Made by a program: the position numbers and the translations under genes. The notes below the pieces were generated by a model, which had not been told where the DNA came from, searched no databases, and saw only the letters and a program-made list of their open reading frames with translations. From Gallionellales bacterium GWA2_60_18 (GTDB taxonomy: Bacteria; Pseudomonadota; Gammaproteobacteria; Burkholderiales; Gallionellaceae), in contig MGWS01000008.1 of NCBI GenBank assembly GCA_001801105.1, forward strand, positions 145,275 to 155,656: 10,382 bases of DNA, given 5' to 3'. Below, piece by piece: positions 1 to 6,229 of the stretch. Numbering within the stretch: position 1 is the stretch's first letter; every line of letters begins with the position of its first letter.

Positions 1-781
1 CTTTGGCTTTCACCGCCGCCGCGATATAGGCCGACACCAGCCCCGCCGCGCCGCCGCCGATGACGATCAGGTTGCGGTCGAATCTGGCGGGGCGTTGCCA
101 CTTGGCATACACGCGGCGGCGTTGCAGCCAGCGGATGAATTTATTGGCGATCATGGGAAATACTCCGAGCAAGACAAACGAGAACAGCAGACCCGGCGAG
201 AGGATGCCGGACAGACTTTGCAACTGTGCCAGTTGCGTGCCCGCATTCACGAACACAAGCGTGCCCGCCAGCATACCGACCTGGCTCACCCAGTAGAAGG
301 TGCGCGCGCGCATCGGCGTCAGCCCCATCAGCAGGTTGATGAGGAAGAACGGGAACGCCGGCACCAACCGCAGCATGAACAGATACAGCACACCATCTTT
401 CGCGATGCCGTCGTTGATGGCTTTCAGTTTGTCGCCGAAGCGCTGCTGCACGGCATCGCGCAACAGGTAGCGCGAGACCAGAAACGCCAGCGTCGCGCCG
501 ATGCTGGAGGCGAACGACACCAGCAACGTGCCCCATAGCAACCCGAACAGCGCGCCTATCGCCAGCGACATCACTGCGGCACCCGGCAGCGACAGCGCGG
601 TGACCAGCACATAACCGGCGAAGGCGACGCCCGCGACCAGCCAGGGCGACTGCGCTTTCAGCGCGGCAAATTCCTCGCGTTTTTCCTGCAAGGCTTCCAG
701 CGTCAGGTAGTGGTGCAGATCGAAGGCGAAGAACGCCGCCGCCAGCACGGCTATCAGCAGCAGGAGCGCGGCGCGTTTCAT
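1..781 (-). CDS. VTT (TVP38/TMEM64, DedA-like) membrane domain fused to FAD-dependent oxidoreductase, C-terminus outside window
   Basis: Only the first 260 codons are in the window; the gene continues past base 1. The N-terminus is a hydrophobic helix (residues 3-20). A VTT/SNARE-associated-Golgi type membrane domain follows (about 48-210) with its hallmark stretch FMLRLVPAFPFFLINLLMG near 135-153. A basic linker (RWLQRRR, 217-223) leads to the beta strand NLIVIGGGAAGLVSAY, whose GxGxxG dinucleotide-binding loop (242-247) marks the start of a pyridine nucleotide-disulfide oxidoreductase (mercuric reductase/lipoamide dehydrogenase superfamily). The ATG at 781 overlaps the arsS stop as ATGA, so the two are probably translationally coupled. 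The family assignment is solid. The substrate is unknown; the arsS pairing suggests a redox or transport step in arsenic or metal handling. The catalytic CxxxxC of the flavoenzyme would lie beyond the edge. Confidence 0.88.
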   Translation of the reverse strand, partial: MKRAALLLLIAVLAAAFFAFDLHHYLTLEALQEKREEFAALKAQSPWLVAGVAFAGYVLVTALSLPGAAVMSLAIGALFGLLWGTLLVSFASSIGATLAFLVSRYLLRDAVQQRFGDKLKAINDGIAKDGVLYLFMLRLVPAFPFFLINLLMGLTPMRARTFYWVSQVGMLAGTLVFVNAGTQLAQLQSLSGILSPGLLFSFVLLGVFPMIANKFIRWLQRRRVYAKWQRPARFDRNLIVIGGGAAGLVSAYIAAAVKAK

Positions 782-1734
782 GATAGCGCACCGCCGCAAC
801 TGCTGCCCTGCCCGGCGGTGCAGCCGTAGCAATGATCCGCGACGCGAATGGCTTGCCCTTCGATGTCCTGTTGCAACAGATCGCGCAGATGTGGTCGTCC
901 TGCTCCAGGCAACGCCAACCCGAGTTGCTGATTGAAATCGCAGTCGTACAAATAACCCTGCCAGTCCACGCTGACCAGATTGCGGCACATCACTGTAGCG
1001 AGATTGGTGGCGGTAAAATTCTCGTGCAGCAGGCGCATGTAGTCGTTGAACTGGTTCTTGGAGATCAGCATCGAACCGAAGCGCTGGATCGGCATATTCG
1101 CTATCACCAGCAACTGGTTGAAGCGGATGCCGAAATGATCGAACAGCTCGCGCCGGTAATCCGCTTGCAGCGCGGACTGGTCCGGCGGCAGCGCAGCGCC
1201 CTGCGGGTTAAACACCAGATTCAGCGTCAGCCCGCTGTCCGGCTGGCCATAGCCCAGCGCATTGAGTTTTTGCAAGGCGAGGATGCTCTTGTCGAATGCG
1301 CCTTTGCCGCGCTGCTTATCCACATTGTCCAGCGAATAGCACGGCAATGAGGCGACGATCTCTACCTGTTGCGCAGCGAGAAACTCCGCCAAATCTTCCT
1401 GTCCCGGCTCGAACAAGACCGTCAGATTGCAGCGGTCGATCACCCTGCATCCCTGCGCCAGCGCGGCGCGCACCAGCTCGCGGAAACCCTCGTGCAGTTC
1501 CGGCGCGCCGCCGGTCAAATCCAGCGTGTGCAGCTTGCGCGCCGCCAGCACCTGCGGGATCAGCGCCAGCGTTTCGGCATCCATCATCTCGGTGCGGTTC
1601 GGCCCCGCATTGACGTGGCAATGCAGGCATGTCTGGTTGCAGCGATAGCCCAGGTTGACTTGCAGGATTTCCAGCGCGCCACGGCGGATGGCGGGGAATT
1701 CGGTAGCCTGGAGCAATGGTAATGTGGCGTGCAT
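778..1734 (-). CDS. arsS: Arsenosugar biosynthesis radical SAM protein ArsS
   Basis: 318 residues, full length for the family. The radical SAM cluster motif CxxxCxxC is at residues 32-39 (CNQTCLHC), followed by LTGGAPELH, the SAM-binding GGxPE-type segment. The C-terminal DUF3641-like region ends in CYGCTAGQGSSCGGAL (Cys302, 305, 313), typical of ArsS and presumably holding an auxiliary cluster. In some relatives a selenocysteine lies in this tail; no in-frame TGA is present here. ArsS is implicated in making arsenosugars from methylated arsenic, normally with the methyltransferase ArsM, which is not in this window. The start at 1734 has an AGAGGA ribosome site about 5 bases upstream. An ECF-type promoter lies at 1768-1796. 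The gene overlaps the downstream VTT-FAD gene by 4 bases. Identity is confident; the actual product in this organism is inferred from the family. Confidence 0.9.
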   Translation of the reverse strand: MHATLPLLQATEFPAIRRGALEILQVNLGYRCNQTCLHCHVNAGPNRTEMMDAETLALIPQVLAARKLHTLDLTGGAPELHEGFRELVRAALAQGCRVIDRCNLTVLFEPGQEDLAEFLAAQQVEIVASLPCYSLDNVDKQRGKGAFDKSILALQKLNALGYGQPDSGLTLNLVFNPQGAALPPDQSALQADYRRELFDHFGIRFNQLLVIANMPIQRFGSMLISKNQFNDYMRLLHENFTATNLATVMCRNLVSVDWQGYLYDCDFNQQLGLALPGAGRPHLRDLLQQDIEGQAIRVADHCYGCTAGQGSSCGGALS

Positions 1735-1767
1735 GGCGTTCCTCTGGATTTTGATGCCTCTGATACA

Positions 1768-1796
1768 TAGGTCGGCACATGGAACGGATTCTTACA
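1768..1796 (-). promoter_or_regulatory. ECF-sigma-type promoter for arsS
   Basis: Read on the minus strand: TGTAAG (1796-1791), a 16-base spacer, then CGACCTA (1774-1768). The -10-like box ends 34 bases before the arsS ATG, giving an expected leader near 27 bases. The same architecture occurs at 3474-3503 and 4452-4480, which is why it is called. The -10 box differs from the other two in its last bases (CCTA rather than CTAA). Confidence 0.65.
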
Positions 1797-1856
1797 AAAA
1801 CATGGCGGATTGTGTCGTTCTTCTGCGAGATACCTGGAATGGAAGCGCCAACAATT

Positions 1857-2315
1857 TTACTCGACCACCAACCGATAGTCCGGTGTCGGATTGAGCGGAC
1901 AGGAATAGACGTATTCGCCCGGCTTCAGGTCGATGATGTAGTCCTGCGTCTTGCCGGTGGATAGACCGCCGCCGGAAACACTCGGCAACGTGGTGCGGCT
2001 GATGAGCGTTGCGCCACGCAGCCAGAAGCCTAGTTCGTAGGGGACATTCCTGTTGGTGACGCGGAACACGGTCTTGCCCGGTTTCAATTTGAGCACCACC
2101 GCGCGCGCCAGCCGCTCATCGCCGGTCCTGGCGTTGATCGCTTCGCAATCCTGTATCTTCGCGGACTTGAAGCCCTGATCGATGCCATGTTCGCTCTCGA
2201 GGAACTGGCACGGCACCTGGGTCAGTTCGACCATCTGCGGTGCGGCCTGCACGAACGGCGCGGCAAACAGCGCGAGCACCATGATGATGAACCGGCTGAG
2301 ATGTTTCGCTTCCAT
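1857..2315 (-). CDS. Secreted cupredoxin-like protein lacking most type 1 copper ligands
   Basis: 152 residues from the ATG at 2315. This start is chosen because AAGGAG lies 8 bases upstream, and residues 1-24 form a signal peptide (hydrophobic IIMVLALFAAP, cleavage near VQA/AP). The mature C-terminal half reads like a cupredoxin: LKLKPGKTVFRVTNRN (about 76-90), then DLKPGEYVYSCPLNP (129-143) and a final YRLVV strand. Only the Cys (139) of the usual His/Cys/His/Met set is visible. The position of the first His is YELGFW, and the segment after the Cys is shortened and has no His or Met. Two further Cys (36, 57) lie before the cupredoxin core and could form a disulfide. It lies 44 bases after msrA and is probably the third gene of the msrB-msrA operon. 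Precise function not recognised; periplasmic location is likely. Confidence 0.75.
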   Translation of the reverse strand: MEAKHLSRFIIMVLALFAAPFVQAAPQMVELTQVPCQFLESEHGIDQGFKSAKIQDCEAINARTGDERLARAVVLKLKPGKTVFRVTNRNVPYELGFWLRGATLISRTTLPSVSGGGLSTGKTQDYIIDLKPGEYVYSCPLNPTPDYRLVVE

Positions 2316-2359
2316 TTCACACTCCTTCATCTGCACTGTGCGCAGGTTCGAACAACGAC

Positions 2360-2941
2360 TCAATGCCCGTCGCCCCACAGCGATTTCACCCGCGCATCGC
2401 GTCCGCAACCGTAGCGGTAGTAGTTGTAGCGGACCGGGTTCTTCTTGTAGTAGTCCTGATGATATTCCTCGGCAGGATAGAACACCCCGGCAGCTTCGAT
2501 CTCGGTATGGATGCGGGCGAAGCGGCCGCTCTTTTCCAGCGCTGCCTTGCTGGCGCGCGCCTGTTTCTCTTCCTCGGCATCCTGATAATAGATGCCGCTG
2601 CGGTATTGCGACCCGGCATCGCAGAACTGCCGGTCTTTCACCGTCGGATCGATGTGCCGCCAGAAGTAGTCCAACAACTTGTCGTAGCCGACCCGTTGCG
2701 GGTCATATTGCACGCGCACCGCTTCCGTATGTCCCGTCCCGCCCCGGCTCACCTGCTCGTAAGTCGGGTCGGGCGACTTACCGCCGATGTATCCCGACTC
2801 GACCGCGATCACGCCGGACAGCTTCTCGAAGTCCGCCTCGATGCACCAGAAACAGCCGCCGGCGAAGATCGCCGTTTTCGTTTCGGCATTGGCCGCTGCC
2901 GCGCACAGCAACAACACCCCCGCTAACAATAGCCGCTTCAT
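2360..2941 (-). CDS. msrA: Peptide-methionine (S)-S-oxide reductase MsrA, exported
   Basis: 193 residues. The GCFWC motif at 29-33 holds the catalytic Cys30. Family stretches GYIGG (50-54), Y-EQVSRGGTGHTEAV (61-75), DP-DRQFCDAGSQYRSGIYY (98-119) and a late EEYHQDYY are intact. Cys107 and Cys179 are also visible; the late Cys near YGCG fits a resolving cysteine. Residues 1-19 (MKRLLLAGVLLLCAAAANA) form a Sec-type signal peptide, so this MsrA should repair oxidised methionines outside the cytoplasm. The start at 2941 overlaps the msrB stop as ATGA, which fixes the start and indicates coupling. The S-epimer of methionine sulfoxide is the substrate. Expression is probably from the ECF-type promoter ahead of msrB. 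Confidence 0.95.
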   Translation of the reverse strand: MKRLLLAGVLLLCAAAANAETKTAIFAGGCFWCIEADFEKLSGVIAVESGYIGGKSPDPTYEQVSRGGTGHTEAVRVQYDPQRVGYDKLLDYFWRHIDPTVKDRQFCDAGSQYRSGIYYQDAEEEKQARASKAALEKSGRFARIHTEIEAAGVFYPAEEYHQDYYKKNPVRYNYYRYGCGRDARVKSLWGDGH

Positions 2942-3438
2942 GATCGCAGCTCCGGCAAGGCCGTTCCCTGCGGCACGAATTCCAGCGCCAGCCCGTTGTT
3001 GCAATAGCGCAAACCGGTCGGCTTCGGGCCATCATCAAATATATGACCCTGATGCCCGCCGCAACGGACGCAGTGGTATTCGGTGCGCGGCCAGATCAGC
3101 TTGTAATCGGTCCTGGTGGCGACGGCCTCCGGCAGGGGTTGCCAGAAACTCGGCCAGCCCGTGCCGCTGTCGTATTTGTGCGCCGAGGAGAACAGCGGCA
3201 GGAAACAGGCGGCACAAACGAAGGTGCCGTTGCGTTTCTCCTGATCCAGCGGGCTGCTGTGCGCGCGCTCGGTACCCTCCTCGAACAGGATGGCATAACG
3301 GTCGGCAGGCAACAGCGCGCGCCATTCCGAACGGGTTTTGGTCAGCGTCTTCATCATGCGCTCTCCTTTTGCCAAGGCCGGCATCAGCAGCAACAGCGAC
3401 ACACCAGCCAGTCGATTTAGAAATGTGCGACGTTTCAT
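2938..3438 (-). CDS. msrB: Peptide-methionine (R)-S-oxide reductase MsrB with Tat-like signal
   Basis: 166 residues. Zinc-binding pairs C75/C78 (CAAC) and C123/C126 (CVRC), the YDSGTGWPSFW core (89-99), GGHQGHIFDDGP (127-138) and the catalytic Cys146 in LRYCNNGLALEF define MsrB. The N-terminus MKRRTFLNRLAG followed by a leucine-rich helix resembles a twin-arginine (Tat) signal, unlike the plain Sec signal of MsrA. The start at 3438 has AAGGAG 7 bases upstream and lies 36 bases from the -10 box of an ECF-type promoter. It is the first gene of an msrB-msrA-cupredoxin-like unit and overlaps msrA by 4 bases. It reduces the R-epimer of methionine sulfoxide and complements MsrA. Confidence 0.95.
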   Translation of the reverse strand: MKRRTFLNRLAGVSLLLLMPALAKGERMMKTLTKTRSEWRALLPADRYAILFEEGTERAHSSPLDQEKRNGTFVCAACFLPLFSSAHKYDSGTGWPSFWQPLPEAVATRTDYKLIWPRTEYHCVRCGGHQGHIFDDGPKPTGLRYCNNGLALEFVPQGTALPELRS

Positions 3439-3473
3439 GATCGTTCTCCTTGTCTGCTATGCGGTGATGTGGA

Positions 3474-3503
3474 TTAGTCGCAGACCGCATGTCATTTCTT
3501 ACA
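3474..3503 (-). promoter_or_regulatory. ECF-sigma-type promoter for msrB-msrA-cupredoxin-like unit
   Basis: Minus strand: TGTAAG (3503-3498), 17-base spacer, CGACTAA (3480-3474). Predicted transcription start is near 3467, about 29 bases before the msrB ATG. The boxes match those at 4452-4480 exactly, with one base more spacing. The rest of the gap from 3439 to 3572 holds no gene; two short blocks shared with the 4452-4480 promoter lie at 3508-3515 and 3542-3550. Confidence 0.7.
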
Positions 3504-3572
3504 TCCCACCCGGCTTTGCCGCGCGCTGACCGGCTGCCCACACCTGTCACGCCAGCGCCGCCGCATCCGCTT

Positions 3573-4412
3573 TCACAGCACCAGCGGTGCAATGTCTGCA
3601 ACCATGGCGCCGATCAGGTCGGTATCGCTGTCCGGCGCGAGCGCAGCGGCATCCCCCCTTACTCCGGTCATCTCCAGTTGCAGACCGTCCGCTTGCCTGT
3701 GCAGGCGCGCTTCGCCGCCGCAGGCGCGGCAGTACACATGGTCTCCGTCATGCTGTGCGCTGCGCACGACTATGGGCGCCGCGCACGCGGGACAAGGCAG
3801 CAGCGGGATACCCGGCTCGCTGTGCCCGACGATGTGCGCCACCTGTTCGGAAGCGCCCAACAACAGGAATTGCCGTCCCAGTTGCGCATCGAATTGCCGG
3901 CCCAGTTCGTCCCCGATAATGGTGATCGCCGTGCCGATGGGCATGCCCTTCCGGTAGGGGCGCGTGCTGGTCATGGCATCGAAAGCATCGGCGATGCTGA
4001 CGATGCGCGCGACTTCGGGAATGACTTCGCCCGCGATGCCGTTCGGATAGCCTTTGCCGTCGGGCCGCTCGTGATGCCCGGTCACCGCTTCCATCGCCAG
4101 TTCCGCAAGCGGATGATTGGCCAGCAGATGCCCGCCCACCGATGGGTGGGTCTTGATCACGTCATACTCGGCATCCGTCAAACGGCCCGGTTTGTTGAGG
4201 ACGGCATCGGGCACACCGACCTTGCCGAGATCGTGCAGAAAACCGCCGATCTCGCACAGCGCACCATCGCGGCGCGACAACCCGGCCTCGTTCGCGAGCA
4301 ATCTGGCAAATTGCGAAACGCGCCACAGGTGTCCGCCGGTGTAGGGATCGCGCGCCTCGACGATCATCGCCAGACCGAGCAGGGTATTCAACAAGGATTC
4401 TTTTTCAGCCAT
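3573..4412 (-). CDS. HD-GYP domain protein with C-terminal zinc ribbon
   Basis: 279 residues. An HD-GYP phosphohydrolase domain fills residues 5-165: DPYTGGH (22-28), FLHDLGKVGVPD (58-69, metal-binding His60-Asp61), KTHPSVGGHLL (87-97), HHERPDGKGYP (113-123, with the GYP signature) and IADAFDAMTSTRPYRKG (140-156). Such domains usually hydrolyse cyclic di-GMP. No receiver or other sensor domain precedes it. The C-terminal 75 residues instead carry two CxxC pairs (207-210 and 228-231), which look like a zinc ribbon. The ATG at 4412 has AGGAGG 5 bases upstream and an ECF-type promoter at 4452-4480. It is divergent from the ECF sigma gene. Enzyme activity is inferred; the role of the ribbon (redox sensing, or protein or nucleic acid contact) is unknown. 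Confidence 0.88.
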   Translation of the reverse strand: MAEKESLLNTLLGLAMIVEARDPYTGGHLWRVSQFARLLANEAGLSRRDGALCEIGGFLHDLGKVGVPDAVLNKPGRLTDAEYDVIKTHPSVGGHLLANHPLAELAMEAVTGHHERPDGKGYPNGIAGEVIPEVARIVSIADAFDAMTSTRPYRKGMPIGTAITIIGDELGRQFDAQLGRQFLLLGASEQVAHIVGHSEPGIPLLPCPACAAPIVVRSAQHDGDHVYCRACGGEARLHRQADGLQLEMTGVRGDAAALAPDSDTDLIGAMVADIAPLVL

Positions 4413-4451
4413 GATCGCCTCCTAAACCTATCCGCCATGTAACCATGTTAG

Positions 4452-4480
4452 TTAGTCGCAATCCTGATACGTTCCTTACA
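4452..4480 (-). promoter_or_regulatory. ECF-sigma-type promoter for the HD-GYP gene
   Basis: Minus strand: TGTAAG (4480-4475), 16-base spacer, CGACTAA (4458-4452), 40 bases before the HD-GYP ATG. It sits in the divergent gap between the HD-GYP and sigma genes and points away from the sigma gene. The sigma gene itself shows no such site on the plus strand. Confidence 0.7.
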
Positions 4481-4510
4481 TGACCCGGCTCACCCGCATA
4501 CCTGTCACAG

Positions 4511-4519
4511 TGCTACTAT
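4511..4519 (+). promoter_or_regulatory. Possible extended -10 promoter for the ECF sigma operon
   Basis: TGCTACTAT fits an extended -10 (TGnTATAAT-like) element, 36 bases before the sigma ATG. No good -35 box stands 16-18 bases upstream, which extended -10 promoters can tolerate. This would be housekeeping-sigma transcription of the sigma/anti-sigma pair. Confidence 0.35.
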
Positions 4520-4554
4520 CCGCCACAACAAAACCCGATGCAAACGGAGCTGGA

Positions 4555-5124
4555 ATGTCAGGCGGCGCGATCGACCCGGAAGAATTGCAGCAGCACCGCA
4601 GCTATCTGCTGCGCTATGCCATCCTGCAACTGCGCGACCCGCATCTGGCGGAGGATGTGGTGCAGGAAACCCTGGTCGCCGCAATCGAGGGGCGCGCCAA
4701 GTTCTCCGCGCAATCTTCCCCGCGCACCTGGCTGGTCGGCATCCTCAAGCACAAAATACTGGACGTCCTGCGCAAGCGCTCGCGCGAAGCGGAACTGCCG
4801 GTCGCCGAGGGCGAAGATCCCGATGAGCTGCTGGACAGTCTGTTCCAGCAAGACGGCCACTGGGCGACACCGCCGCGCGAATGGGGCGACCCGGAAAAAT
4901 CCCTGGAGAACGCGCGTTTCTGGGAGATATTCGAACAATGCTGCCAGCGCATGCCGGTCAAGACGGCGCGCGCCTTCATGATGCGCGAGTTCATGGACAT
5001 GTCCTCCGCAGAAATCTGTCAGGAACTGGTTATTTCCACGACTAACTGCTGGGTGCTGCTGCACCGCGCCCGGCTCGCGCTGCGCGAATGCCTCGACCTC
5101 AACTGGTTTGGAAAGGCCGGATGA
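4555..5124 (+). CDS. ECF RNA polymerase sigma factor
   Basis: 189 residues from the ATG at 4555, chosen for the GGAG 5 bases upstream; an earlier in-frame ATG at 4480 has no ribosome site and adds a non-conserved tail. Region 2 (about 12-75) includes DPHLAEDVVQETLVAAI and the -10 reading segment SPRTWLVGILKHKILDVLRK. A 40-residue acidic linker contains HWATPPREWGDPE, a feature of one particular ECF subfamily. Region 4 (about 118-182) has MPVKTARAFMMREFMDMSSAEICQ and a recognition helix STTNCWVLLHRARLALRECL. The stop overlaps the anti-sigma start as ATGA. Together with neighbouring msrA/msrB, the pair resembles the Neisseria Ecf/MseR system that controls msrAB. It probably drives the three TGTAAG promoters to its left. 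Confidence 0.92.
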   Translation: MSGGAIDPEELQQHRSYLLRYAILQLRDPHLAEDVVQETLVAAIEGRAKFSAQSSPRTWLVGILKHKILDVLRKRSREAELPVAEGEDPDELLDSLFQQDGHWATPPREWGDPEKSLENARFWEIFEQCCQRMPVKTARAFMMREFMDMSSAEICQELVISTTNCWVLLHRARLALRECLDLNWFGKAG

Positions 5125-5303
5125 CCATGCTGAACTGCAAACAGAACACCGAACTGCTCTCCCAGGTGCTCGACCGCCCGGCCACGCTGCGCGAAAGGCT
5201 GGCGGTGCGCCTGCATCTGATGATGTGCCGTGGCTGCCGCAATTTCGATAAACAGCTCGCCTTCCTGCGCAAGGCCGGGCAGGAATGGGCGCGCAAGCTG
5301 TAA
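5121..5303 (+). CDS. Small zinc-finger anti-sigma factor (ZAS / zf-HC2 type)
   Basis: 60 residues. The HxxxCxxC zinc motif typical of ZAS anti-sigma factors is at 32-39 (HLMMCRGC), and Cys6 could be a further ligand. There is no membrane segment, so it is a minimal cytoplasmic anti-sigma factor. The ATG at 5121 overlaps the sigma stop (ATGA); a second ATG at 5127 is possible, but coupling favours the first. In this family, oxidation of the zinc-bound thiols or loss of zinc commonly releases the sigma factor. That would fit a regulon with methionine sulfoxide reductases. Function is inferred from motif and position. Confidence 0.85.
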   Translation: MTMLNCKQNTELLSQVLDRPATLRERLAVRLHLMMCRGCRNFDKQLAFLRKAGQEWARKL

Positions 5304-5305
5304 CG

Positions 5306-6214
5306 ATGCACCAGTCCATCCCCGCGCAGCATCTCAACGATTTCCTGCGCCGCATCCATCTCGGCGCGGAAGTCTATTACGTCGGCCAGTTGTGCGACGC
5401 CTGGCACATGTCCACGCCCGGTGGCAGCGATGCCATCACCTTCCATCTGGTCTGCAACGGCGAGGCTTGGGTGCATATGCCGAATCAGGCCGATCCGATA
5501 CGGATGCAGACCGGGGATATCGCGTTCTTCCCGCACGATGCGGCGCATGCGTTCAGCGGGCAGCCGCAGATTCCGCCTACCCCTTTCGATTACAGCCGTC
5601 CCGCCCCCTTGAATGCCGAGGCTCCCGGAACCGGCCTGCTATGCGGGCATCTGAAACTGCCCGCGCATATCCGCCGCCTGCTGCTCGCCTCGTTCCCCGA
5701 CTTCATGCTGATCCGTCCCGGACAAAGCCCGGTCGGGCTAGCGATGCGGAACCTGATCGAACGCATGACCGAAGAAGCCAGCCGTAACGAACTCGGCGTG
5801 ACGGCAGTCCTCGACCGGATGTCCGACATCCTGTTCCTCTACATCATCCGCCATGCCCTGCATTTCGAACCGAAGCTGTCGCCCCTGCTGACCGCTTTAT
5901 CGGACCAACATTTGCGCAGCGCCGTCTCGGCTTTCATCGACGCGCCTGCCGAAGCCTGGACGGTGGAACGCATGGCCGGTCTCGCCTGCCAGTCGCGCTC
6001 CGCATTCTCGGAGCGTTTCACCGGGATGGTCAAAATGCCGCCGATGGAGTTCGTGACGGCGTGGCGCATGCAACTGGCCGTCGGCCTGCTCGCCGACGAT
6101 AATGCCAACATGCTGGACGTGGCCTTGCGTTGCGGTTACGAGTCGGAGGCCGCGTTCCGTAAGGCGTTCAAGCGGGTCGTCGGCATTCCCCCGGGGAAAC
6201 TTCGCGGCAATTGA
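5306..6214 (+). CDS. AraC-family transcriptional regulator with N-terminal cupin domain
   Basis: 302 residues from the ATG at 5306, three bases after the anti-sigma stop. An alternative in-frame ATG at 5285 would add 7 residues inside the anti-sigma gene; neither has a strong ribosome site. An N-terminal cupin (AraC-binding, cupin_6-like) domain covers about 8-135, with FHLVCNGEAWVHMP (46-59) and MQTGDIAFFPHDAAHAF (67-83). The C-terminal AraC DNA-binding domain (about 200-300) has two helix-turn-helix units: WTVERMAGLACQSRSAFSERF (218-238) and MLDVALRCGYESEAAFRKAF (269-288), ending in GIPPGKLR. The close spacing suggests possible read-through from the sigma operon, but its product family fits the downstream hydrolase and SDR genes better. 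Effector unknown. Confidence 0.9.
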   Translation: MHQSIPAQHLNDFLRRIHLGAEVYYVGQLCDAWHMSTPGGSDAITFHLVCNGEAWVHMPNQADPIRMQTGDIAFFPHDAAHAFSGQPQIPPTPFDYSRPAPLNAEAPGTGLLCGHLKLPAHIRRLLLASFPDFMLIRPGQSPVGLAMRNLIERMTEEASRNELGVTAVLDRMSDILFLYIIRHALHFEPKLSPLLTALSDQHLRSAVSAFIDAPAEAWTVERMAGLACQSRSAFSERFTGMVKMPPMEFVTAWRMQLAVGLLADDNANMLDVALRCGYESEAAFRKAFKRVVGIPPGKLRGN

Positions 6215-6229
6215 TTGTGCGCCCCCATT

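Noticed and set aside
141..791. Long minus-strand frame of 216 codons over the VTT gene
   Set aside because: Low-complexity Ala/Arg-rich translation with no motif; the frame starting at 781 gives a clear VTT-FAD protein and couples to arsS.
778..840. Selenocysteine in the ArsS tail
   Set aside because: The Cys-rich tail is read with ordinary Cys codons and no in-frame TGA occurs before the true stop.
3489..4442. 317-codon plus-strand frame opposite the HD-GYP gene
   Set aside because: Antisense shadow: the minus strand has all HD-GYP motifs and a good ribosome site, while this translation shows no family features.
4558..5355. 265-codon minus-strand frame over the sigma and anti-sigma genes
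   Set aside because: Shadow of two well-supported plus-strand genes; it crosses their coupled junction and lacks recognisable motifs.
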